This document shows positions 35,301 through 50,300 of a stretch of 64,000 nt of DNA, in pieces. The DNA lies in assembly GCF_021869535.1 (NCBI RefSeq), contig NW_026262593.1, positions 69,342,322 through 69,406,321 on the forward strand, given 5' to 3'. The notes below the pieces were generated by a model. That model was given only the letters and a program-made list of their open reading frames with translations. It had not been told where the DNA came from and made no database searches. The DNA is from Mytilus californianus. Its lineage: Eukaryota; Mollusca; Bivalvia; Mytilida; Mytilidae. Positions within the stretch are counted from its first letter, which is position 1; every line of letters begins with the position of its first letter. The translations under genes were made by a program, and so were the position numbers.

Positions 35301-38300
35301 TATACAATGCAATGTTTAATTTTGACTTCCACTGATAAAACACAGATCAAGTTGAATTTGGGAAGTGTCACTTTAACCATTATTGAGTTATGCCCCTTTA
35401 TAAATCGAAAGATTGCAAAATTTTTGGTTTCCATTCTGTAACTTCAGTTTGCCCCAACCAAACATTATGAAACCTATACACAATATTCATTACCATAAAA
35501 CTAAGATCAAGTACAATTTTTTTGTTTCCGTTTGTACGTACGTCCCAAAATTTGTTTCCGTTCTCTAACTTTAGTTTGCCTCAACCAAATGTTATGAAAC
35601 TTATACACAATGCTTACTACTACATAATACAGATTAAGTACGAAATTTGGTGGCGACACTTTTACCATTCTTGAGTTATGTCCTTTTATAAACATAAAAA
35701 TTGCTGAATTTTTCGTTTCCGTTCTCTAACTTTAGTTTGTCTCAACCAAATGTTATAAAACTTATACACAACCGTTCTAGAGTTATGCGTGTTTACAAAT
35801 AGAAAATTGCTGAATTTTTAGTTTCTGTTCTCTACTTAAGTTAGCCCCAACAAAATGTTATGAGACTTACACACAATGCAATGCTTATTACCACAAAACT
35901 CAGATCAAGTTCAAATTTGGGTAGCGTCACTTTTACCGTTCTTCAGTTATGTCCATTTATATCTATATGATATGCAAGCGGGGGCATCATCTGTGTCCAC
36001 ATGTGGACACTATCCACATTTATTATTTTTTAAAGTAAGTCTGGAGAACAGTTGATAGGACTGGCAAAACTGTCTTACAGGATCCAATGTTCACAAGTAC
36101 TGCATAAAAATCTAAAACTTAGCCACACGTGTACCTATAATGTACCCCAAATAAACTGAAGGGTGATCCAATGTGCTAGAAAGGTAATAAGTTATTGCAT
36201 GCCCCACTAGTGACACCAGTTTATATAAATTTGAGAGAAAATACAAAACTGGCTGAACAGTTGAAACAAACCAGACTGAAATTAAACGAACAATTGCTTA
36301 TCAAGGTATAATTCAAATAAAACAGCCATCACATATATAATGAAAGAAATATATTCAAATCATGGATGAACATCTTGGTTTGATATACCTTCATTATAAC
36401 ATGCCTAAATTCAATATCTTGATGATGAAAAAACCCAATACATTATAGAGCTTGGTGGTGAAAAAACCAATTTGATATTTGCTTGAAGGGTGAAATGGAG
36501 TTAATAATGCAATTGAAAAACTATTTCACTCAATTACATAAAAAATAATGGGTAACAACCCCAATTTGTGAATTCTTATGTGGAGCTCTGTTATATGCTG
36601 AATCTGATTAGTTCAGTTTGTTGGGAACCAGTACTGGTACATTTAAGTCAATAATATTTGGTGTGTTGTTGTACATGTATCAGAATTACAACATCTCATC
36701 CATGGGGATTAGCTGGTCAATCCCCTTAGTCATGGTTGTCCTGGTCTATTGACATTAAATCTTGGGCATGTTACAGCTTAAAATTAAAAGGTCAAACCTC
36801 AGACAATTACAATAAGACCACCATCAACATCACCTTATGCATATTAATATTTTGGTGTAAGAAGTTCATCCTCTCGATCTACTTTTGTCATATTTCTTTC
36901 ATATTCATTTAAGTAAATGCCACGAGGATTATTATTAATATACATGTACAACAATAAGAAAACAACCCACTGCCAAAGATAATTGAAAGACGTCTAGAGG
37001 TCAATACACAATCTCAAACAATAGACAAAATAAAAAACTAAAAGTACATGTACAGCCAATTGCTGAAATGTATTATTACATGTATTTGCAAGATTTGAAA
37101 TATATCTTTCACAACCTTTTAGTATGAGTTCAACCTATCATTTTATAAAACTTTGATTTCATTGTGGCTAGTCTGTAAAAAAGACATCAATTAGAGAAGC
37201 CAATAATATTGGGACATTAATTTGAGAACAACAAAAAAGATGTCTTTTTCAGGGATATATAATTGGTCATACATGTACTGTATATTTCAAATCTTATTTT
37301 ATTCAGGGGTTAAAACATTTTGTTACATCACACTAGCCCAGGGCTAATTGGTAGCAGGATTTAACTAGCCCTGTTGGAAGAACTGCTAGCCCATCAAAAC
37401 TGACCTGCTAGCCCGAGTATGCCTTACAAATTCAGAGTTTGCTGTATATATATAATACAATGAATTCTATAAACTTAACAATTTTCATCCGTTGGACAGT
37501 AGACTTCGCATATCGGATACCCAAAAATTATGTCAGCAAAAAATATCCCATTACCCAATATATTCAATTAGTCGATAAATGTATATTCATTGAAAATTCT
37601 GCAAATCCTGAGATGGCACAAGCTTGACCACTGCTTTACATGTATATTTAAAAGGATTGGAGTGATTCTTATCAGATACATCATCACGTTTGTGTAAAAG
37701 AATTATCAGCTGGTTATGTAATGCTCAGATTTGTTTTCAGTTTTTTTACCGGATTTTCGAAGGAAATATCGGTTATTAAAATGGTGATGTACGGCGGGCG
37801 GCTGGGCTAGCCTACGGGCGGCTGCCAAACAGTGTCAGCACAATAACATGAAAACGCTTTAACAAATTTTTTTCAAATTTAAATATGTTGTTTCCTGGGA
37901 CTTAATGAAGGTCTATTTGTAGTATAAAAAAATACATACCTAGAATGTCGTTTCCCCTGTAGTTATATCCGCCCATACTGAACACGTGAGAATGATCAGC
38001 TGTCACTATAACCAAGGTTTCCTCTTCATTGGTCAATTCTAGTGCTTTGGTGACGGCTTGATCCAATGACACTGTTTCTGTTAAGGCTTTAGCTGCGAGC
38101 GTATCATGGTGGGCAATATCGATGTTACTCCCTGAAAGTACGAAATTCCGTTTATGGATTTTCATTGCTATGGATTTCATTATTTCTAAATATTTTGTAT
38201 TCCGGGATTTCATTAAAAATCTTTAAAAAACTTTCTTTCTAACTATTGTCTTTAAAATTTAAGTCTCAAAAAAACTAGTGGTTAATTAGTGAAATTATTT

Positions 38301-41300
38301 GTTGTTTATTTTATATATTTTTCAAACAGTTTTAAAATAACGTTTTACTTTACAGACAAAAATAATTTCTTTCAAAATAATAATGTGCCTGTTCAATATC
38401 CAGAAATATTTTACCTGGCAATATGTCACTTATGAACACCTGAAATAACTTGCAAATGCTATTTAACTTGCAGAGAACGAGGCACTATCCCTGCACGAAT
38501 CATAGTATTGAACGTTCCTTTTTAGGCTGGACGTAGAATCCTGCATAGCCAAAGGACACCCCGCTATTTTATGTATTAACATACAAGAAGGAAACATTTT
38601 AAACTCGAGCTTTGGTGGAACCGAGAATGATTTTCAGGCAATACAGAAATCTTTTAATTACTATTAAGCTCTTGCATTTACACCTATTGAAGAGAACTTA
38701 ATTATACCTATTTAGAAAATTTGTATGTTGTTATGTCGAAATCGTATTCTGCTAAAACAGATGAAATCCTTCAATGTTCATGAAAATTACTTGAAAATAA
38801 GGAAAGTGGCAAAATAGACTAAAAATTACATATCTTTCTTAAATTTTGTCAATGCTTTATTGTTCTGATATGTCCCAGATGTAAGATAATATCTTTTTTT
38901 AGTCTTATATGTTTTTTAATTTTAGTTCTTTTATATGTTGTGGAGTTTAGTGTGACGTCCATTTTCATTGAACTAGTACACATTTTTGTTTAGGGGCCAG
39001 CTGAAGCCCACCTCAGGGTGCGGGATTTTCTCACTGTGTTGAAGACCCATTGGTGGCCTTCGGCTGTTTTCTGCTCTTTGGTCGGGTTGTTGTCTCTTTG
39101 ACACATTCCCCATTTCCATTCTCAATTTTATTTGTATTGTTTTAGTGTGACGAACCTTGCAAGATTGAATAATCAGGTATGATTAGTTGACCGAGCACAG
39201 TAAAGGGAAGACTCTAACATTAAATCAGTGTATAACAGCAGTAATTAGTGGGGATAAGCATGGCATATGATGCATACATAGCAGTTTATGCTTATTCTGT
39301 CGACGCACCCGGTCTCTTTCCTTAATGAGTTCATGCGATTCCCTCGCCTATTGTGTGTTCCCATGATTTGTCTTTTCTTTATCAATGTGAGAGATTAGAA
39401 CATCGGTAAATTACTGTCGCATCAAATTTTTGGTAAAACCAAGGAGGTTGTATAAGATACAACCAAATATTGAAAACTGGTAATATTACATAGTAAAATC
39501 AATGTAAAAATCATCCATATAACTAATTGCAAACTGACCTTCAACCAAAAGGAAAAATCCGTTAGAATTCTTTTTAAGTATTCTGATAGCCTTTTCAACC
39601 ATTTCAGTAATACTAGGTTCTCCATTACTTGTCGTGTTACGATCAACTTCATACTGCATATGGCTGTATTCAAAAAGACCTAAAATGCAAAAAGAAACAA
39701 TTATTATAATAACCTTAAAAACTATTGTGTGCAATATATAATTGCCATTGTTGATCATCCGAAAAATATGGAACTTCAATATTAGAAATACTGCTCACAC
39801 GTCTTGCAATCTGACTTAAATATGCGAGTTCAATTGCACTTTTCGCATTAAAAAATAGCAACAAATTCTACATTTACTATACTCTCTTACATTCCCTATC
39901 ATTTTCAATGTATTATCATGTATTTCGGAGGTTGGATTATTGGCAAAGAAGACATGCTTCTGCAAATATATGTCTTTATGTCATATACCTGTGGCTTTTA
40001 AATCGTTTTTACACCTGACTTTGCAAATAAAGTTTGACCCTCAAAAGAACATATTTAGAATAGTCCGTTATTATTTTGGGTTTGTATAATATTTGAAGAA
40101 TTTCAGTTTTCATAATTTCACAAACCAAGTAAATAATCTGTTGTCTGAGGATCTACAGAATCAAACTGTCCTTTATTCCAAACGTATCTGAAATTCCGTC
40201 CTTTAGCACTTTGCTTGTTTTGCCATTCCTAAAAAAAAACAATTTCAATCTTAGGTATTAAACATCTTCTCTTTGTGTAAATTTCAGGTCTTTCCACCTT
40301 CAAATTCATATCAAGTTAAACTGATACATGTAAACTTCAACTGAAATATGAAGAGGTTGTACTAAATTCAAAATTTGTTACCTGCTTATAAGTGTTCAAT
40401 AAACGCGAGAGAGAGAAACAAATCGGCATTAAAAAGTCACATAATATGTCTCGAAGGAGGATTATAATTACTGACCTAAAAATATATAGTTTTTTCTTTT
40501 ATGTTTTTATTAGATAAGAGAGTTGCATTGTAAATGGCATGTTCTATTTGCTCAAAGTCATTTCCAATGTCAAAAGATAGCTTACTCAATACTAATTCAA
40601 AACAAATAGGTTCATACGGTGCCTTTTTATTACATAACGGTGGTTATAAGTTATTTCTCGATTACAAAAAGTTTGTCTTTTTATTTTCGTGTAATAGTAA
40701 AACTTTCTTTACATTAGATCCTATAGTTGTAAATTTCTTTCTATGATTAAGAGAGGATAATAGTTAATTCCAGGTAAATAGATCGTAGTGACATATGACA
40801 TAATACATAAATAGGGATAGCAGGAATCGCCAGTAAAACAGACCATACCAACCAAAAACGTTCTTCAAAAAAACATCAATGAACATCACATGGTCCAGAC
40901 GGCTCAAATTATGCACAGAATGTAGTGAGATCCGCACAAACCACCCCTTTGGCTATCTAGACCAATTTTTTGTATTTTTAAAACCTACAACACACTATAT
41001 AACATATGCACAGTGCAGCTACCAACAGGTTGATTGCTACCTTGATAAGAAAATAAAATACGGTACATAGTTCTAAAGGTAGGGTCAAAATATTATTGGT
41101 ACTACAAGAAACTAGCTAAGGTAGATACAGCTGTTGGTTGGATATAGCCGCTGAAGAAAAAAACCAGACACAACACTCCTATCAGGTATTATGAAGTCTC
41201 ATCATAAAATGTAATTGAAATCGTCAATATTTGTGAGAGTCGAGTAAGTATTTACAATTTTCTGACCATCGGACGAAAGGACTATTTTCATTGAATTAGT

Positions 41301-44300
41301 GAGTCTGTCACGTCTGTAGCCCTTGTTGTTACATGTAAAAGGGTAAAGAAAATGTCCAAAGATTAAAGATATCATTTGCAGTTCTTTATTCAACATTGCA
41401 TTTAAATGTATGGTGATAAATACCGTTTTACTAGAAAATTATATTATAAGATTAGATGCTGTTACCAGGTGTAAAGAATGAAGTAATCAAAAGTCTGTGG
41501 TATCTGTAACCATAATAAAGGTTGGTACGTTCGTTTAAGTTATACTTCATTTGAATATAGCTTGCTTTACATTGAATCTTAAAATGTATGGTTGCTAGGG
41601 ACTTTTCTATATGAGATAAAGGAGATAGTTAAGTACTTCCAATATCTGTATAGTCACTTTCGGTGTAACGTAAATTTTATTTAGTTTTATCATGAAAATG
41701 TGTTTGCTAGACATTTTTCTCCAATCTCAAGGTTGATCTTTTTCAGGGTCATGAACCTCCTATTCTAATTCATGTTTGAAACAATTTGATGATATAAATA
41801 ATACACATTTTCTTCAAATTTCATAGCGCGTGTAAAACGTCATAGGATTGTTTTTTTTTTTTTTTTTGGCTTATTGTACCAAATATGGGTTTTCCTTGTT
41901 CTTTCGAATTAATGCAGAGAACAAAAAAAAAAAAAAAAACAGAAGGGGAAATAAAAAAAAAAAAAGGAACGTGTCCGTTTAAAGGGGTCGAAAGTTATAG
42001 ATAACAATAGACATGAGATCAAGTTTTCGCTTTGTAAATGAAACAAAAAAAAAAAATGACAAAAAAAATAAATAAATAAATTAGGAGAGACGATCAACCA
42101 TTGTGCTTGACCTTTGCATGTCTATAATTTCACGTGATGTGACTCAACTTCACACAATCTATAGTCAGTTGCACCTACTGTTGTAAGATCTTGCCCGTCT
42201 ACTCTTAGTCCATACTTGGTGTTATACTCCGGGTCTTTTGTGGTGTTAGGTAGAAAATGTCTTCTTCCTCCACCCATTGCTACCTATTCAAACAGAAAAA
42301 TGTAACAAGTACAAGGTTCAAGTTTTAACATAAGAACCAACATTTTAGGACCATAAAATTGTTATACTAAAAACGTTTCCCTTATGTAGTGATTTCAGTT
42401 TTAAACTTAGCACTTAGCACTTTAGACAGTTTAGTTCCTGCCATGAACGCTGTTTTCCTGACAAAAATGTCTGTGCAATCATCAAACAGTTACAGAAGAG
42501 AGTCGTGTATGAAATCTACTGTTGCAAATCTTGATTATGAAGCAATACCATCAAAATAACTTTTTCCCCACCAACATTTTCTTAATTTACATTAATGTTA
42601 TGGCTGATAATAGTATGCTGGTACAATAAATCAATGTATATGATGCCATATTGATTTTCGTGTATCAATATTCACTTAATTCATACCGTGAATTATCCTT
42701 AATGAATTGTTGTACTTTCAAAAAAATGTCATGAACCTGTTATATCCGAATTTCCTGAAGTTTAAAACTTTCAAATCTGTGTTTTCTGTTTATCAAAAAA
42801 TGGACGCGTTACAGCAAGCTTGGTCGGTAATCAGTACATCACCTCATCCTGTGGACCGTCACCTTATGAGCTACAATGTAGCATGCATACACATCAGGGT
42901 ATTTCATGTTACATGTTAATGATTTAAATGTGCATATGATATTTGATGCTGGTCGTTATGCTGGATCACGTTCGCAATTATATTAATTATAACATTAATT
43001 GGATTGTATTTTCAGACATTTATATTCTCCGGAAATGAATCTGGACTTATCAGTATGTGTACTGCCGTTTACTTTCTCTTCCTCGCCTTTCAATTGCAAA
43101 TGGATGTCACGGCAAATTTGATCCTGTGGATATTGTGACAATCACCGTCAAGTACGTTCCAAATCGATTATAAACTGTTAAATATATATTCTTTTAATTC
43201 CGTTAACATGAACTACACGTTTATTCAACAAATACGAACTGTAACTGTTTATTTCTTTGAATTGAACTGCAAATTCTACTTTCGTTTTTTACTCTTTTAT
43301 TAATATTGCATTTAACGTTCATATATTTCATTCGTACATATTGTAAAATATTGTATTTTTATTTCTTTCAGTTTACCAAACAATACACACTCTGTAATAC
43401 TGCTGTATCCCTTCTGGTGGAATTATAATCTACAATATTCACACACAAGTTGTTATTCTTATAATTTGCCGAGATTGCGATTAGCCCTTGGTTAAACTAG
43501 CTGAGTCAGGCTGAGCATAGTAAATTGACGACAACCTGTCTATACGTATCCAGACAAGGAACTACAACGTAGCATCGTTCGCAACTGTTACAACGACATA
43601 CTGCAACACAGCTTGTGTATACCAGGCAGCAAACCGCCAACGTTTGCAACAGTTTATGTTTAATCTTACTATCCATTAGTTGATTAGGAAACATGGATCC
43701 TGAACACGCAGAACGCCAAGACGACCCTGAGCGTCAAGAAAAAAAAAAGAGACTAGGCAAGTACGTGAACTCACGGATAAAGGTAAAGGAGCATACACAG
43801 AAAAACGTGACAAGTTATATAAAGAACTAGAGGCCCTCTGGTCAAGTATTGAATTCCAGTTATTGGAAGTGGCCACGCCTCCTAGCGAGCTCCAGCATCT
43901 GCTAACAGCACAGGACAAAATTGTACAAGCTTGTACCAATTATCATAGGCTCATAGATGAGTACCTGACATTTTTGAAGAATACCAGAACGTTGGACAGC
44001 CTTAAAGACATTGACACATGTAATCTTTCAACAGATATTCTTCTGTCCAAAGTGGAACTTGCCATGGAATATTACACGAACATCGCCTCGCCCTGACAAA
44101 GGCTAAATCTACGAAAACGAAGACATCTAAAAGTAAGTAAACCTCACACAGCGGAAGCTCCAACGTCTCTGATATGTCAAGTTTAGCATGCAGGAAGCGT
44201 GCCAAAGCAGAGGCTGCTAAGTCTAAAATAGCCTTTGCCGGAAAACATGCCCTGATCCTTAAACAGGAGGCCTTATTAGAGAAACAAGCTCTGTTCAGAC

Positions 44301-47300
44301 AAACGGAAGTCAAAGCCGAAATGGAGCAACACGCCTTCCGATCAGAATAGGAAGCCGCTCAAAGAAAAGCTCAATCAGAACAGGAAGCCGCTCAAAGAAA
44401 AGCTCAATCAGAACAGGAAGCCGCTCAAAGAAAAGCTCAAACAAAACAGGAGGTAATACGCAGGAAAGCTCAATTGGAACAAGAGGTTGCGCGTGTAAGC
44501 CGGGAAAAAGCTGAACTTAAGGCCAATTTGAACCTTCTCGAAGCACAGAGAGAAGCTGCAGCCGCTGAAGCCGAGGCTCGTATCCTATAGTACGACGACA
44601 GCCAAGCGCTAGACGATTTACCTGACGAGACAGAAGACCCGCACCAACGTGTGCAAGATTTCGTAAATAAGTACCCTGTACCAACTGCCGTACATGAAGT
44701 GACAGGCCCTCAAAGGAAAAAACAAACTCCTGTTAAGGCTGAGCTAAGTCATGAAGCACCAGACTTCGTGCCATCCGTGGCATTGAACTTGCAGTCACAG
44801 ACACCTGCTGTCTTGCCTACAGATACTAAGTCACCAGAAGTTACTTTGATCCCGGATCTGGGAAAAGTAACTGACATACAAAAACAAGACGTTTCAGAGG
44901 AGATCCTTGCTGTACACCAAAAACGGGGCGTTTCAGAGGAGATCCCTGTTGCACACCAGCAACAAATCAATCCTACATCGGAGATAACAAGATTTCTCCT
45001 ACGTAAGGACCTGCTGTTCCCTCGATTAACAAGCTTTAACGACCGGGCAGAATCCTTCCATACATGGAAAGCTAGCTTTAAAAACGTCACAGACGAATTA
45101 CAAGTTTCTGACTCTGAACAGATTGACCTACTGATCAAGTGGCTCGGGCCAGAGTCTGCTAAACATGCCATTAGCATGAGAGCGTCAAACGCCAATAACC
45201 CTACAAAAGGCATACAAAGATTATGGAAGAGGCTTGACGAGCGGTATGGTGCTCCGGAAATGTTAGAGGCCTCTCTCACGAGTAAACTTGTCAACTTTCC
45301 AACCTTAACGAACAAGGACAACGCACGTCTCTATGAACTGTCTGATATTCTATCAGAAATAGAATATCACAAGGAAAATCCCAAACTGGGTTATTTTGAC
45401 TCACCATCTGGAATATACCCTATCATTGAAAAACTACCCTATGGACTTCAGGAAAAGTGGATTACAAGGGCATCTAGATATAAATTGAACCACGACGTTT
45501 GCTTTCCGCCTTTGACAGAGTTATCTGCATTCATTAGTGAAATTAGCAAAATTAAAAACGATCCTGGATTCATCTTTGGGTCAAAAGTCACACCAAATAC
45601 AAAAGGTGCTGCGCCAAGGTTCACGTCTCACCCTGAGACTAAAGTAGGTGCCCATAAAACAGCGGTTGAGCAGCAATCTGGAGACGCCAGCAAACAAGGT
45701 CTTTGTATTCTGCACAACACAAAGCATTCCTTAAATGAGTGTCGAGCGTTCCGAGCCAAGTCAATGGAGGAACGCAAAGGTCTTTTGAAACAAAACAATA
45801 TTTGTTACAAGTGTTGCGATTCCACCACACACAAAAGCCGGGAATGCAATGCACGCATAAGTTGTAAAGTATGTGGAAGTAAACAACACACTACCGCACT
45901 TCACATCACTAGACCACAGCAACCTGCAAGTTCTCAGTCTAGCTCGCCCGGACAAGCATACGGCGGGGAGCCAACAGAATCGGCTGAAACTAAGTCAACC
46001 TCAGTTTACTCTACCTGCACTGAGATCTACAAGGATACATATAGCGGGAAATCTTGTGCTAAAATACTACCTGTGAATGTTTATCACAAGGATAACCAGG
46101 ACAAAGTTATCTGGATGTACGCCATCATTGATGACCAAAGCAACCGGTCACTAGCATCGCCCGAATTCTTCCATCTTTTCGACGTAAAAGATAAACCAGA
46201 GAACTATACCTTATCAACATGTTCCGGCAGAGTAGTCACTTCCGGGAAAAGAGGAAGAGGTTTCGTCATGGAATCAATAAATGGTAATGACAAATTTGAC
46301 CTCCCTGTACTTATAGAATGTGATCATATTCCTAATAATAGGGACGAAATTCCTACTCCTGAAGTCACAATGCATCACCCTCATTTAAAAGAACTCAGAG
46401 GAAGCATTCCACCAATAGAGGAACATTACCAAATTCTTCTCTTAATTGGCAGAGACCTTATAGAGGCACATCACGTCCTTGACCAGCGCATAGGACCACC
46501 CGGAACTCCATATGCACAACAGTTGAAGCTGGGTTGGGTAGTGATAGGGGAGACTTGCATTAACAAGCAGCACGTGCCTTTTGAATTAAACGTCAAAATT
46601 ACCAACATTTTACCTACAGGACAACCGTCAACGTTTCAACCATGCACGAGCAAGTTTGACATTCGGGAAAATTACACAGACCCCGTTAAGAAAGATTTAC
46701 AATCGCCACTCTTTGAAAAAACTATGGACGATGATAAGCCTGGAATGTCATATGAAGACAAAATATTCATGAAGCAGATGGACAACGAATTTGCGAGGGA
46801 CTCGGAAGGAAGTTGGGTTGCACCGTTACCGTTCCGAGTGCGAAGACAGCCATTGCCAAGCAACAGACCACAAGCTCTTCATCGTGCTAATATGTTAGAC
46901 GCCAGTCTAAATAGAAACCCAGTAAAACGGTAACACTTTCTTACATTCATGAGTAAGATTCTAGACAATAATCATGCAGAGCTCGCTCCACCGTTGGACG
47001 ACCTTGAAGAGTGCTGGTTTTTACCATTGTTTGGTGTTTATCACCCGAAGAAACCCGATCAGATAAGGGGTGTGTTTGATTCTTCCGCCAAATGTAACGG
47101 AGTCTCACTTAACAGCGTCCTGCTAACAGGTCCAGACTTGACCAATGATCTCTTGGGAGTACTGATGCGTTTCAGGAAAGAAATGGTCACAGTAACTGCA
47201 GACGTTCAACACATGTTTCACTGTTTTGTAGTCAGAAAAAAGACCACCGAAATTATTTGAGATTTTTATGGCATAAAGACAACGACCTTGTCGAATACCG

Positions 47301-50300
47301 CATGAGGGTTCATGTTTTCGGAAATAGTCCGTCACCTGCTGTTGCTACGCTTGGACTCAGAAAAGCAGCTCAGGCATCAGAACAAGAGTTCGGCAGTCAC
47401 GTGACTAGCTTTGTTACAAGAGACTTCTATGTCGACGACGGTCTTACGTCATGTCCTACAAAAGAGGAAGCTGTTAAGCTCATTAAGGACACACAGCAAG
47501 CATAAGCAAAATATGGAAACTTACGGCTTCACAAGTTCGCCTCTAATTGTGCGGAAGTTATGTCTGCATTTCATGCCAGTGACTTGGCTTCAAATCTCAA
47601 GGATCTAGACTTAGATATGTCGACAGCAAACCCCTGCAACGTAGTCTTGGACTCGGCTGGCACGTAAACACTGACAACTTCTTATTTCAATTGTCATCAG
47701 AAAACAAACCGATCACTCGGAGAGGAATTTTATCAACAATTAACAGCATCTACGATCCTCTTGGATTTTTAGCGCCTGTTATTATACAAGGAAAACTCCT
47801 ACTAAGGAAAATAGTATCAGAAACCGTCGACTGGGACCAACCTCTCTCTGATGAGACAGCAGCTGAATGGAAATCTTGGAGATATACTCTAATAGCTATT
47901 GAAACATTGCGCATTCCACGTACCTACGTGCCGTATCTCAGCAAAACCACCACATAGGAGTTACATGTCTTCTATGATGCGTCAGAAAAAGACATAGCAG
48001 CTGTTGCATATCTAAACATTGGGTTCATTCTAGGGAAAGCCAAAGTTGCACCAACAAGTGGTCACACTATTCTACGACTTGAACTATCTGCTGCCGTATT
48101 AGCAGTTGAGATCACACAAACCATCGTGGATAATTTAGATTTACACATAGACACCGTGAAATTCTACACAGACAGTAAAGTGGTCTTAGGTTACATCAGT
48201 AACGAGGCAAGACGGTTCTTTATCTACGTCGCCAATAGAGTAGAGAAAATAAGAAAATTTAGCTCTCCAAGTCAATGGAATTATGTACCAACTAACCGTA
48301 ATCCCGCAGATTCGGGAACAAGTACAAGCCAACAAAATTCATAGTGGTGAGTGGTTATTGGGACCGAGACCACTTCTTTTCTCAGAACAGGAGGAGAATT
48401 CCGAGGACATATATCAATTAATAGATCCAGAGGAAGATAGAGAAATCCGTGCAACTGTTAATGTTGCAAAAACATTTGCCACACCTGAGCGTAAAGGTAT
48501 CGGAACTGATAGATTCAACCAATTCTCCAACTGGACATCACTTGTGCGAGCAATAGCCCGTTTGGAACGTTTCTCCTGTTTACACGGGACATGACAGCCA
48601 CAATCAGTGACTTTTGCAGAAAGCTTTTCGAATGCCGAAAACTTCATTTTAATGTCTGCACAACACGAAGTTTACGGAGAAGAAATAGATAGCATTCGAC
48701 GTAAGGAAAAAATTCATAAACGAAGCCCGATAGCCAACCTCAATCCGTTTTTGGACGACCAAGGACTACTAAGAATAGGAGGCCGTATTGTCAAATCTGA
48801 CTTGAACATTTGAGAAAAGCAACCATTGATCGTTCCTGGACGCCATCATGTAGCGACATTATTAGTCCGACACTACCATGACAAGATAAAACATCAAGGT
48901 CGCCACTTCACAGATGGAGCGATTCGATCCGCAGGATTCTGGATCGTCGGAGCAAAACGCTTGATCTCTTCTATTATTCACAAATGTGTGACATGCCGCA
49001 AACTAAGAGGAAAAACCGAGTGTCAAATCATGTCTGATTTGCCAGAGGACCGTCTTGAAATTTTAATGTTATATTTAACATTGCCATAAAAGCGGGAGGT
49101 TTGGCTAGCCACAAAACCAGGTTCAACCCATCATTTTTTTTCTTAAAATGTCCTGTACCAAGTCAGGAAAATGGCCATAGTTATATTATAGTTCGTTTCT
49201 GTGTGTGTTACATTTTAATGTTGTGTTTCTGTTGTGTCGTAGTTCTCCTCTTATATTTGATGTGTTTCCCTCAGTTTTAGTTTGTAACCCGGATTTGTTT
49301 TTTTCTCAATCGATTTATGAATTATGAACACGGTATACTACTGTTGCCTTTATTTGAACCGTCACCTCCGTTTACCAACGTTGGAATAGACACCTTTGGA
49401 CCCTGGACAATTGCTTCACGTAAAACACGTGGTGGATACGCTAACTCAAAACGTTGGGCAATTATATTCACATGCTTAGTGACAAGAGCTGTTCACATCG
49501 AACTAATCGAGGAAATGAGCTCTTCAGCCTTCATAAACGCCGTCAGGAGATTCGCCGCTATAAGAGGCCAAGTTAAGATTTTCCGATCTGACCGTGTAAG
49601 AAACTTTATTGGCGCAATCGACGACTTGAGGATTGACTCGATCAACGTTGAGGATGGACCCTTCAAGAACTTTCTGTACAATTCTGGTACAACTTGGATC
49701 TTCAATCCGCCGCATTCGTCCCACATGGGTGGAGCCTGGGAGAGAATGATTGGTATCAACAGGAGAATTTTTGATTCTATGCTTTTAAATGCAGCCGGAA
49801 GAAGCCTAACGCATGACGTGCTCAACACTCTAATGGCAGATGTTTCAGCAATAGTAAACTCTAGACCTCTGGTACCGGTATCGACAGATCCAGAGAATCC
49901 GTTAATATTAACTCCTGCTATGTTATTGACACAGAAGACCGATTACATCTTCACTTCGAATCATCTTGGAGAATTCGACAAACGTGATTTATATCTTGCC
50001 GAATGGAGACGAGTACAGGCTCTGGCCAGTGTTTTCTAGTCCCGTTGGAAGAAAGAGTACCTGCCGTTACTACAACAACGACGAAAATGGACCAAAGATC
50101 GCCGTGATCTCATCGAAGGAGACGTCATTCTTCTAAAGGACAAAAACCTTTGCCGTACCCAGTGGCCCGTTGGAATTATAGTGAACTCGTTTAAAAGTTC
50201 CGATGAACATGTACGGAAAGCAGAAGTACGAGTAATCGTAAATGGGAAAGCCAAAACCTACACACGACCTATCGTGGACATGATTCTTCTCGTAGAGAAC

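Noticed and set aside
34848..35695. Frames with repeated [16 protein letters not shown] units
   Set aside because: They are translations of the 165-bp tandem array.
42707..42919. 70-residue plus-strand frame before the BEL/Pao element
   Set aside because: No motif, not conserved with anything I recognise, and intronic.
44651..46933. 760-residue open frame as a host gene
   Set aside because: Its domains (DUF1759-like region, zinc knuckles, retropepsin-like domain) and the flanking LTRs make it part of BEL/Pao.
49083..49130. tRNA-like B box (GGTTCAACCC) that could make the 294-bp element a tRNA-derived SINE
   Set aside because: The match is incomplete, no A box at the right spacing was found, and there is no poly-A tail.
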